64,000 bases of DNA from Mesostigma viride. Lineage: Eukaryota; Streptophyta; Mesostigmatophyceae; Mesostigmatales; Mesostigmataceae. The stretch covers positions 1,272,227-1,336,226 of the forward strand of contig RPFO01001598.1 in assembly GCA_009746045.1 (NCBI GenBank), read 5' to 3'. Shown here piece after piece: positions 20,676-28,828 of this stretch; positions within the stretch are counted from its first letter, which is position 1, and each line of letters begins with the position of its first letter. The notes under the pieces were generated by a model, which saw only the letters and a program-made list of their open reading frames with translations, was not told the origin of the DNA and did no database searches. The position numbers were made by a program, and so were the translations under genes.

Positions 20676-21287
20676 TGTTACGAGCCGCACCATCGGCTCT
20701 GAAAGACCCTAGTCTAGCGTGGGTTACACCTGAATAAACTCGGAATCTGCTATCCGCCCGGACTACGTGAATGTAGCCCTGAATTCTAGCTAGTACGCGG
20801 AATTACTAGCTAGGCCCTGAATGCACAACTAGATAAATTATGCATATACATGGAATGCACGAAGGGCGTTAGTGCAGCCCAGATTTGACCCCTGGTTCGG
20901 CAGACGAGTTTTACTCAAGTCGATTTTATTCCAAACCAAAGATAGGAAGCCATTGTCACCTACGACATTTGTCCAAGACGGCGTGCATGCCAGCGGGTCG
21001 GCCGGGGGCCGAACCTCTAGCGCTGCAATTAATATCAGCCGTAGATGTACATAGTATCCGCCAGTCTGGCACCCGGTACCTGGCAGTCCCGGGTACAGAC
21101 CAGTAACACACCAAACCGAAAGCAAAGCCACGGGTACCTGGGCCGGCTGATGGAATAACTCGGCCAAGTCCCCGAATCTAACATAATAACTATCGAAAGT
21201 CTCAAACAATATCAAAATGACTTTCGACTGACCAAACTAATTTATTTTAGGAATTGTTACGCCCAAACATGGGTTAGGGCCGTAACA
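20676..21287 (-). repeat. 5' LTR of the chromovirus
   Basis: 612 bp, same length and almost the same sequence as 10772-11383. It is flanked on the outside by CTGGA (21288-21292), the duplicate of 10767-10771. Transcription of the element is expected to start in this LTR on the minus strand; the promoter elements were not resolved. Confidence 0.95.
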
Positions 21288-21557
21288 CTGGACCTTGAGC
21301 TCGTCGGCAAGGGTGTTACGTTGACATCGATCTCACCTGGCTAACTTCTGGGGGAAACGATGCAGCACCAATCGGCACTCGCAGCGAGCGCGGTCGGTGG
21401 CCTGCCGTTCTTTTGTCTATAACGAAGGTCGGTCTTCAAGCTTTCCTTCTTAGCCTTGATAGAGTATTGACGAGCCACGAGCCACGAGCGGACATGGCTG
21501 ACGGCGGAGCTCAGAACTTTTGCGTCTGAGCCCCAAATTCAGTCAGGCTACTTGCAT

Positions 21558-21584
21558 CAGATGCGTCTTTTCAAGACGCATCTG
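21558..21584 (+). other. Perfect 12-bp hairpin upstream of LINE ORF1
   Basis: CAGATGCGTCTT, loop TTC, AAGACGCATCTG: a perfect 12-bp stem with a 3-base loop. It lies 43 bases before the ATG of the LINE ORF1 relic, with TATATAATCGG in between. It could be a 5' UTR structure of the LINE or a leftover of another insertion. Confidence 0.7.
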
Positions 21585-22490
21585 CTAGTATATAATCGGT
21601 TACGGCTGTAACGCAGTATTTTGCAAATGCCACCAAAACGCAGCCTTGACAAACATTTTGAGCTGTCGGCGGCATTCCCGTCGACAGCAGCACGTGCGAC
21701 ATCAACTCCTGCGGACGCCAACCTTTTCGCGCTGATCGAAGCTCTCCGCCCCGGTCTGCCTCCCTCGACGCAGTGCTCTACGCCAAATTCGTCGCCCATT
21801 CCCAAGAAAACCCGAACTTCCCATACCAATTACCAAATGGGACGTCCGCCGCTTCGGCGCCGGCCAGCGGGATTTTTGCATCTTGGAAATCTTTACGCTC
21901 ACGAAGGAACAATGTGACGATGTTGTCAAGTTCCTGGCCCGCCATGCATGCATGACGAACTTTTCCTGCCTACCCCTGGCGACAAGGTCACCAAGCCCGC
22001 CTGGGAATGGCTGCTTCAAGAACCGGAGGCGTACTTGAAGGCAGTCATCATGTGCAGCTACCTGCGCTGCGACGCCCACGACATCACCCAGATTGGCTAC
22101 GCTGGCCTCACTGAGCCTCCTGCATGAGCGCAGACGGGCAGCCACAGCAGCTGCAGCATCCCCGCAGAGCAGCACCTCCCCCAGCACGGACTCCATCCGA
22201 GCTGCAGTGGCGGAGCAGCTGGCGCCGATGGCTGAGCAGCTCGCCGCCCTGAACGCGCCTGACGGCTGACGGCCCACTCAACACTCTCTCGGCCAAGGTC
22301 AACAACATTGAAGCCAGAGTCGCCCTTAAGCTCCAGCCTCAGTTTACTGCTACGCAAGAGCACATTGCCACCAAAGTTTCCGAGGCCACAGCCACTGTGA
22401 CCACCCGCCTTAACCAGGTGGAAGGCCGAGTCGGCCAAGGCACCGTGAAACTTGAGGCAGTTGCTGCCAAGGTAGACGCCCTGGCCACGC

Positions 22491-24236
22491 CAGAGTGAGA
22501 TCGTACGTTATACGCGTTATACGGTCACGGTGGAGTATAATGTATAATACGGTATAATACGGTATAATACGGTATTATACGTTTTCGTACAGACACACTC
22601 AGAATACTCCGATTTTACACATTTTAAGACACCCACCATCAATCCACATGTTTTTAACACTGTTTTGGACATAATCCAAGGTTGCCCTACCCTCGGCTAT
22701 ACTCTATACGGTGGATATTGTGGACACGATCGATGTATTGCATGTAATACTGAGAATGTAAACGTGCGCATGCATAATTGTGTGTATGTATATATATGTG
22801 GCTTTATATTGGTTATGTTTACTTGGGTGCCTTCACTTTGATGCAAGTAATTATATATTTTAATATATATATGTGGCTGTGCATGCACGCAAATACTACA
22901 GTAGTATACAATTAATGCATGTAGTATGTTTGCATGGTGCGATGCTATGTGAATATACTGCCGGAGCTGCATGTGACTACAGGTGTGTGACTCGTGGTGT
23001 GTATTAATTAATTAATTAACTGAATTAATTAATTAATATTAATTAATCTCGTGTCCCCGTTGGGGAACCACGGAGGCTAAACAGGTGGGGATGTGATAAG
23101 TAACTCACATATTCTCACCTTCCATACAACAACCTTGTTTTCCAGCAGGCTGAAGAGCATGACAGGCGTCTATGAGCTCGCCAGCTCCTTGCAACGGTGA
23201 TGCCGCTCCCACCAGGCAGCTAGGGTCCTTGACTACGCAATATAGAATGTCTACCGTGTGAAAACCTCCATACAGGAAGCGTAGCAAAGCCAGATAACTG
23301 CCCGATCAATTCTGGGTAGCTTTAGGAAGCATGGCATACGCAGCGTAAGGAAAACCATTGAAAGCTGCGGAAAATCTGATTAAGCACAACTGCAACAAGT
23401 GGAGAACAAAATAGCAAGAAAAACCCAGAAACGGCGCAAAAAGTTTCATGCCAGGTTCATTAAGAGCGCAAACAGACTGGGCGGTGACATGCGGCAAATC
23501 AACGTACCACGGCCGGCATTATTTCCTACCCAGGCGCGCAAGAAAAGCCAGCCAGCCATGGATGGATTAACCGCGGATCGCGCAGGCCTGAACGAAATCA
23601 TTTTAGAAATGACAGGAAATGGCCGCAGATCGAAGATGCTTAGGTTATTTTCATGGTGTCCGTTACTAAACGGCTCTTGCTGCATCAAAATAACCCACGA
23701 ATGTCGAGTTCTACCGTCGCAGGCACACATGCTAGATTATTCATCGCGGCCAAATTGACGTTGGATGAGACCCCCGTGCAAATCTGTACCAACAAAGGCA
23801 GCGAATTTGCAAATAGTGCAGATCTTGCTATGAAACATCATAATAGAACATCACTTTTAACCATCGGCTTAATTTTTTCGCCTGTCGCCCGCTGGATTAG
23901 CCATATTTTAACGGAACACACGTCGCCATGGCCACCTCCGCACGGTGCGCGCACTGTGCACCACAATGTCAAAATAAGATCGCGTCGAATTGTGAAAGTT
24001 CAGACGGGTCAGTACTTAGTAGAGATACGAAATCTGTGGCTTCAAATCGTTGCCCTGTCGTTCTGGCATCCTAGCCGCGCAAAACGTAAAAAAAACGCGG
24101 AAAACACGGCATTATACGGTATTATACGTCATTATGCGCTAAAACGTATTACGTATGAAAAATTATACGCTAAAAGCCAGCGTATTACGTATTATACCGT
24201 ATTATACCGTATTATACGGCGTATGATCTCACACTG
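22491..24236. mobile_element. Non-autonomous hAT element 1
   Basis: A 1746-bp insert is flanked by the 8-bp duplication GGCCACGC (22483-22490 and 24237-24244). Its ends are CAGAGTGAGATCGTACG on the left and, reverse-complemented, CAGTGTGAGATCATACG on the right. An 8-bp TSD and CAGTG/CAGAG termini are hallmarks of the hAT superfamily. Subterminal parts are rich in CGTATTATACG motifs. No transposase domain is seen inside; the longest frame (about 23399-23758) is not recognised. It includes a TTAA/GTTGGGG motif at 23003-23075. The host frame is continuous across the removed element. Confidence 0.85.
23003..23075 (+). repeat. TTAA tract with GTTGGGG motif
   Basis: TTAATTAA repeats are followed by CTCGTGTCCCCGTTGGGGAA and CCACGGAGG. 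It is the closest relative of the motif at 9864-9985 and lies inside hAT element 1. Confidence 0.6.
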
Positions 24237-24947
24237 GGCCACGCAGGTCCCCGAGATCGCCGAGCGAACGGCCACCATCGCCGCCCAACCTGCTGGTAGG
24301 GCTAGCGATGACCCCTCGACTCGCGCCTCCTGGGCGGACCTGCTCAAGAGCCAGGCATCCTCTACCACGACCGCCATCACCACCAAGCTCCAGGAGCTGG
24401 AAGACACGCGCCGCGAGGCCGCTGACCGCGACCGTCGCCGCTGCCGGGTCATCCTCAGGTGCTTCGACATGCTGCCGGAGGAGACCCCGGACTCTCTTCT
24501 CGACGAGCTGAAGAAACAGCTCTTGGCGTGCATGCAGCTGCCAGCCTGGGTTGGTCAGTACGCCGTACGCAGCCGCAAAAATACGGGAAAACGTACACTG
24601 AAGGCCTCCGCCGTATATACGCGTACTTTACTTCAGAATACGCGGTTTGGACTTAGAATTTTTCGGGGGTACCAGCGGGCAGCGGGCACTGGCGCGGTGC
24701 CCAGGTTCTGGGCGCGGCGCGTTCACTGCACATTTGAGATTTTTACTACTAGAAGTAGATGCGTACAGTTCTTTCCATAAAGCGCAAGCCTTGCAAAATC
24801 TTTGGCCGGTAGGAGACAGCTAGGACTAGGTACATAACGCATAATGCCAGCAAATGCCAGCTGTGCTACTGACGGTGTAATGCAATATAGCGACGACGAG
24901 GCCAGTGCGACTGTGCGATAGTGTGCAGCCATTTTCGATTTGCAGCC

Positions 24948-25346
24948 ATGCCGAAGAAAGGGCCTGAATGGGATTTCGTTGTCGAGAAGAAAGAAGCAGT
25001 CACAGATGCTGTTAGTAACACAACGCAGTATGTGTCGAGGATGTTCTGCTCATTTTGCAACAAGAACTTCTCCTACAAGGCGGGGCCAATCAGCGTATTC
25101 CGAGTCCGTGCACACTTTGCCGGAATCGCAGGGAAGGGATGTTACCCTGCGACAAAATTCCACCGAATATCCGGAGCAGGTTTCTCAGGATTGCTAACAG
25201 TTGGAGGAGGAGGTGGGGGAGGAGGAGGCGGAGGAGGAGGACCTGCGCCTGCGGCGCTAGGTTCGCGCTGCCTGCACAGCCCGGGCAAAGAAGCCGCGGT
25301 TCTTGCCGCTGCAGCCGCCAGACAAGAACTAAAGGGTCATGCTTAG
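24948..25346 (+). CDS. Truncated hAT transposase N-terminus (BED zinc finger)
   Basis: ATG 24948 begins MPKKGPEWDFVVEKKEAV. Then MFCSFCNKNFS supplies C-X2-C, and VFRVRAHFAGIAGKGC supplies the histidine and distal cysteine of a BED-type finger. The Trp-x-x-Phe near the start is also typical. BED fingers form the DNA-binding N-terminus of hAT transposases. The frame continues into a glycine run (about 13 Gly, from GGA/GGC repeats) and an Ala-rich tail, stopping at 132 residues. It lacks the RNase H-like DDE core and the dimerisation domain. It may be a relic or a binding-only protein. Confidence 0.65.
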   Translation: MPKKGPEWDFVVEKKEAVTDAVSNTTQYVSRMFCSFCNKNFSYKAGPISVFRVRAHFAGIAGKGCYPATKFHRISGAGFSGLLTVGGGGGGGGGGGGGPAPAALGSRCLHSPGKEAAVLAAAAARQELKGHA

Positions 25347-25610
25347 CATGATCTATGAAGGAGTCTTTTGTCTTAATACTTATACCATCTTGAGCTGGTG
25401 TAGTATGTGATGGCAGCTAGTGGGTGATGGCCGATGGTTGCATGGACCCATGTGATGGATGGGACATTAAGTTATAACTAACAAGTTACTAGCAATAGTA
25501 TAGTGATCATGAGAACAAGGGCTGCATACGCTGCCGTTAAGAAAGCATGGCCGTGCTGGCTTAAATAATTGCATGGACCAACGTGGAGTAATCTCCATGG
25601 CAGCGGGGGT

Positions 25611-25935
25611 GCTGTTGTGCATTTTGTCAATGCATGATGAATGTGTGTGCACATGTGTGTATGTGTATGGAGCTTGTTGTGGGATCCTTGAGAGCAAGGT
25701 CCTTGTGTCGTATATCCTCTGCTGTTGTGCATTTTGTCAATGATGAATGTGTGTGCACATGTGTGTATGTGTATGGAGCTTGTTGTGGGATCCTTGAGAG
25801 CAAGGTCCTTGTGTCTTATATCCTCTGCTGTTGTGCATTTTGTCAATGATGAATGTGTGTGCACATGTGTGTATGTGTATGGAGCTTGTTGTGGGATCCT
25901 TGAGAGCATGGTCCTTAGTTGTGTCTTATGTCCTC
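25611..25935 (+). repeat. Tandem repeat, ~108-bp unit, three copies
   Basis: Copies start at 25611, 25721 and 25827, each opening GCTGTTGTGCATTTTGTCAA and containing GTGTGTGCACATGTGTGTAT and GGGATCCTTGAGAGCA. They lie in hAT element 2. Confidence 0.9.
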
Positions 25936-26552
25936 TCATGCATTATATAGTGGATGGCTTTCCTTACAATTAACTAATTAATTGATTCCTTACAGTTCCC
26001 GTTGCAGTCTGCTCCCCCCAGCATTTAACAAATCATAATCAGATAGGATTGCAGGGCATAAATTAATGGAAGATGTTAATAAATAAGCATATACACCAAA
26101 TTTCAGTTGCAATAACTGCATGACCATCATCAAGGAGCGTGCTAATTGGGTGACTGACAATTGGACCACAAAAACTGTCGCGTATTTTACCGCCGCGTAT
26201 TTTACACCCCCCACGTATAATACGCGTATTTTAGGTCCGCGTATTATACCCCGTACCCGTATTTGCCAACCCGGCTGCCAGGTGCGATACTGCAGGGCGC
26301 CTACCGCCTGCCCCATCCACGGGCCAAGGCTGGGCCCCCTCCAGTGGTCCTCACAGTTCAGCGACATCACAGCCCGAGTTCGGTTCCTCTCTCGCCGCAA
26401 GAAGCTGGTGGACACCTCCTGGTCGCTTGACGACGACCTGACGCCAGCCCAGCAGCAGCAACGCCGCGATCAGTGGCCCGACTATACATCCGCCACAAGA
26501 CCAACCCCGAGAAGCCCCAAGTGTACAGTACCAACCCGCGGTAACGCAACTA

Positions 26553-26606
26553 GTTACGCAACAAAGGTACTTTCCACGGCGACCGTTCGAATGTTTGTTG
26601 CGTAAC
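26553..26606. other. Small inverted repeat (13-bp arms)
   Basis: GTTACGCAACAAA (26553-26565) and its perfect complement TTTGTTGCGTAAC (26594-26606) enclose 28 bases. It lies right after the end of the LINE ORF1 relic. A related GTAACGCAAC sits just before (26541-26550). Confidence 0.75.
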
Positions 26607-26765
26607 TACCAAGGACCGATACGGCCCAAAGTGGTGGCGAATTCTGTACTTGAAGTTCCGCAAGAGACAGACTGACTGACTTGTTACGAGCTGACCACCG
26701 GCCCAACACGTAAAGTACGTACAGAAGTACAGAACGTAAAGAGGAGCCCCCTACATACATATTGC

Positions 26766-27911
26766 ATGGGTTGGCGTCTTGACTGTTTTATTTCCAAGGT
26801 GGCGAGGTCTGCGTGCGCATGTATATTCACAGGCATCGTCTCACTTCGAAGTTCACAATCCATCCATAACTTTTGCTCTAAAAGCTGGTTTCGTGGTATT
26901 ATGAAGCAGATGGAAGGAATCGCCATTGAGATATTCCCGGCTGTGCTGCCGGAGCGTCGTGAAATGGCGGCGGCGAGAGACGTCGTCATTTATGATTTTT
27001 ACGAATATCTACAAACATTTCGCGGCTGCATTTCGGCCGTGCCCAACGTAACGATCCAGATGAACACCGAGAAGAAGTTGAAGAATCTTTCGGAGGAGAC
27101 GGTGCTGCTTTTGGAGGCGCGTTTTCCTGTTGAGTACCTGTCGGAGGCATTTACTGCCGTCCCCCTGCGCTTCGTCTCCGCAAACGCCCTGTTGGCAGAA
27201 TTTGCAGGCACGAGCGTTGCCGCTTATCTCGCAGGCATTCCTCGCCAGTCTTCGTCTCGCTACGACGTGTTTGTGCGATTTACGGAGCGCGACAACGACG
27301 GCGTCTTAGTCGCGGCGTCTTTCCCCGTCACCGCGCAGGGAACTCCGGGTGACTGCGACGGGGTTTTGTTCTATTATGACGAGAAGCCGTCCGAGGGTGG
27401 TCGTTGCGTCAAGTGTTTCAATGGTGGCGCTGGCGTCGATCTGAAGGTATGCCGGGAGTGCATGGACGCAACTTATTGCTCCTCGGAATGTCAAGCACGG
27501 CACTTTTTGCTTAATCACGAAGGCAAGTGCGAGTTGATTGCCAATGCCCGCCGTAGCGTGGACGTCTGGCGAAGGGCCAACTACGAGGAAGAGAACCCTG
27601 TGCAGCAAGCGTCTGTGCCGCAAGTGGCTGTGCCACAGGAGGCTTTGCCGCAAGTGGATGTGGCGCAAGTGGCTGTGGCGCCAGTGGCTGTGCCGGGAGT
27701 GGATGCGGCTCTCGAGGATGTGGCGCCAGTGGCATCATCTCAAGTGGCTGTGGTGCAAGTGGCCGTGCCACAAGTGGCTGTGGCGCCAGTGGCTGTGCCG
27801 GAAGTGGCTGTGGCGCAAATGGCTGAGCCGCCAGTGGCTGTGGCGCCAGGGGCTGTGCCGGTGGACGATTTTGCCGCAAAGGGATGTGGCGATGGAGAAT
27901 GTGCTAAGTGA
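26766..27911 (+). CDS. MYND zinc-finger protein
   Basis: A single open frame from ATG 26766 encodes 381 residues. The in-frame ATG at 26901 (MKQMEGIAIEIFPAVLP) is the more natural start, as the first 45 residues look like 5' UTR. The centre carries CVKC, VCREC, YCSSECQ, H-x-x-x-x-x-H and C, a complete MYND finger (C-X2-C, C-X2-C, C-X3-C, H-X-C pattern) that binds Pro-rich ligands. The region before it is unrecognised. After it comes a low-complexity Val/Ala/Pro/Gln stretch built on VAVPQVAV-like units, about 100 residues, ending FAAKGCGDGECAK. No SET domain is present, so it is a MYND-only protein. No intron is needed. It sits between transposon remnants. Confidence 0.75.
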   Translation: MGWRLDCFISKVARSACACIFTGIVSLRSSQSIHNFCSKSWFRGIMKQMEGIAIEIFPAVLPERREMAAARDVVIYDFYEYLQTFRGCISAVPNVTIQMNTEKKLKNLSEETVLLLEARFPVEYLSEAFTAVPLRFVSANALLAEFAGTSVAAYLAGIPRQSSSRYDVFVRFTERDNDGVLVAASFPVTAQGTPGDCDGVLFYYDEKPSEGGRCVKCFNGGAGVDLKVCRECMDATYCSSECQARHFLLNHEGKCELIANARRSVDVWRRANYEEENPVQQASVPQVAVPQEALPQVDVAQVAVAPVAVPGVDAALEDVAPVASSQVAVVQVAVPQVAVAPVAVPEVAVAQMAEPPVAVAPGAVPVDDFAAKGCGDGECAK

Positions 27912-28118
27912 AACAACCTTGGCTGGACGCATGTCATGCTAACCCTTCTGTGACCCACCAAAGTGTGGGCACCAATGTGATGGAAAAACCTTTCCAACAC
28001 AAGTAGAATTGATCAGCGATATGTGGAGACAACCTACAGTACGGTACTTACATGGATGTAGTGCCATGATGAACATAAACTTCCATCGTTGCTAGAGTGT
28101 TAGGAAGCCTGGTACCAG

Positions 28119-28676
28119 TAAACTATACTAGTACGATGAAAGGCTAGACACCCCGGGCCCCACGACGGAGGGCACGGCTAGCCCGCCGGCTAGCACGGCT
28201 AGATGTAGCATGTTCCTTCCAATATGAACCTAAATCTCCTGCATCAAGTATATAGCAGTCATTCACTTTATATACATGCATGCTGTAGCGAGCAAATAAG
28301 TGGACAACTGAAAGGGGTCAACCAATTTAATTGCAAAGCCGTAGTATGTCTGCAAGCAAGCCTGCCTTTAGATAAGGAGAGTTGGGTCTTATGATAGGTA
28401 TCATAAGACCCAACTCTCCTTATCTAAAGGCAGGCTTGCTTGCAGACATACTACGGCTTTGCAATTGCCTTGGTTGACCCCTTTCAGTTGTCCACTTATT
28501 TGCTCGCTACAGCATGCATGTATATAAAGTGAATGACTGCTATATACTTGATGCAGGAGATTTAGGTTCATATTGGAAGGAACATGCTACATCTAGCCGT
28601 GCTAGCCGGCGGGCTAGCCGTGCCCTCCGTCGTGGGGCCCGGGGTGTCTAGCCTTTCATCGTACTAGTATAGTTTA
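28119..28676. repeat. 558-bp near-perfect palindrome, 2-base centre
   Basis: Two 278-bp arms are inverted copies around GG at 28397-28398. The only mismatches seen are three adjacent bases (AATTTAATTG against AAGGCAATTG, near 28334 and 28466). The outer ends are TAAACTATACTAGTACGATG and its complement. Transcribed, it would fold into a long hairpin and could feed small-RNA production. There is no coding frame. It may be a foldback-type element or a recent inverted duplication. Confidence 0.95.
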
Positions 28677-28763
28677 GGTTGACTGTGCATTAGTTTGTAT
28701 TAAGTGAAACATACTCGATGACAAGTTGATATTAAGTTGTCCTCACCATTCACATTTATTGGC

Positions 28764-28809
28764 ATTAATTAATTAACTACGCGGAGTCCCGGTGGGGAGC
28801 CGTGGAGCA
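28764..28809 (+). repeat. TTAA tract with GGTGGGGAG motif
   Basis: TTAATTAATTAA is followed by GCGGAGTCCCGGTGGGGAGC and CGTGGAGC. It is a member of the motif family at 9864, 23003 and others, located at the 3' end of the minus-strand protease-like pseudogene. Confidence 0.55.
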
Positions 28810-28828
28810 TGATTGACACTGCACTCGG

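Larger units (their letters stand above)
10772..21287 (-). mobile_element. Complete Ty3/gypsy chromovirus (LTR retrotransposon)
   Basis: A 10,516-bp element lies between two 612-bp LTRs that begin TG and end CA. It is flanked by the 5-bp target-site duplication CTGGA (10767-10771 and 21288-21292). Read on the minus strand the order is 5' LTR, primer-binding site, a small viroplasmin-like ORF, gag, protease, reverse transcriptase, RNase H, integrase with chromodomain, a third ORF, polypurine tract, 3' LTR. The LTRs differ at only a few positions, so insertion is recent. A 493-bp MITE (16160-16652) interrupts pol, so this copy is not intact. The protease-RT-RNaseH-integrase order and the chromodomain identify a Ty3/gypsy chromovirus. 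Confidence 0.97.
24545..26273 (+). mobile_element. Degenerate hAT-type element 2 with BED-finger fragment
   Basis: A 1729-bp insert lies between two copies of GCTGCCAG (24537-24544 and 26274-26281), an 8-bp TSD. Ends are imperfect inverted repeats: CCTGGGTTGGTCAGTACG on the left, CGGGTTGGCAAATACGGG reverse-complemented on the right. The exact outer base is ambiguous by one or two positions. It contains a plus-strand BED zinc-finger ORF (24948-25346) and a 108-bp tandem repeat (25611-25935) but no catalytic transposase core. It is therefore an internally deleted hAT element. Confidence 0.75.
21627..26544 (+). pseudogene. LINE ORF1 relic split by two hAT elements
   Basis: ATG 21627 opens MPPKRSLDKHFELSAAF. 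Coding resemblance then continues through several frameshifts: FCILEIFTLTKEQCDDVVKF, PAWEWLLQEPEAYLKAVIMC and QIGYAGLTEPPA. A coiled-coil part follows (VAEQLAPMAEQLAAL, VNNIEARVALKL, ATVTTRLNQVEGRV). After the first hAT element come VPEIAERTATIAAQ, an RRM-like RRRCRVILRCFD and LLDELKKQLLACMQLP. After the second, in shifting frames, come AYRLPHPRAKAGPPPVVLT, FLSRRKKL and SLDDDLTPAQ. Coiled coil, RRM and C-terminal domain is the L1-type ORF1 order. No endonuclease or RT frame follows, so it is a truncated relic. Similar motifs occur at 10.4 kb on the other strand. Confidence 0.6.

Noticed and set aside
20170-20702. Open frames between the 5' LTR and the viroplasmin-like ORF
   Set aside because: No domain on either strand; this is the element's 5' leader.
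22697-22972. AT-rich open frame inside hAT element 1
   Set aside because: Composition follows TATATA and TGCATG simple sequence; no transposase motif.
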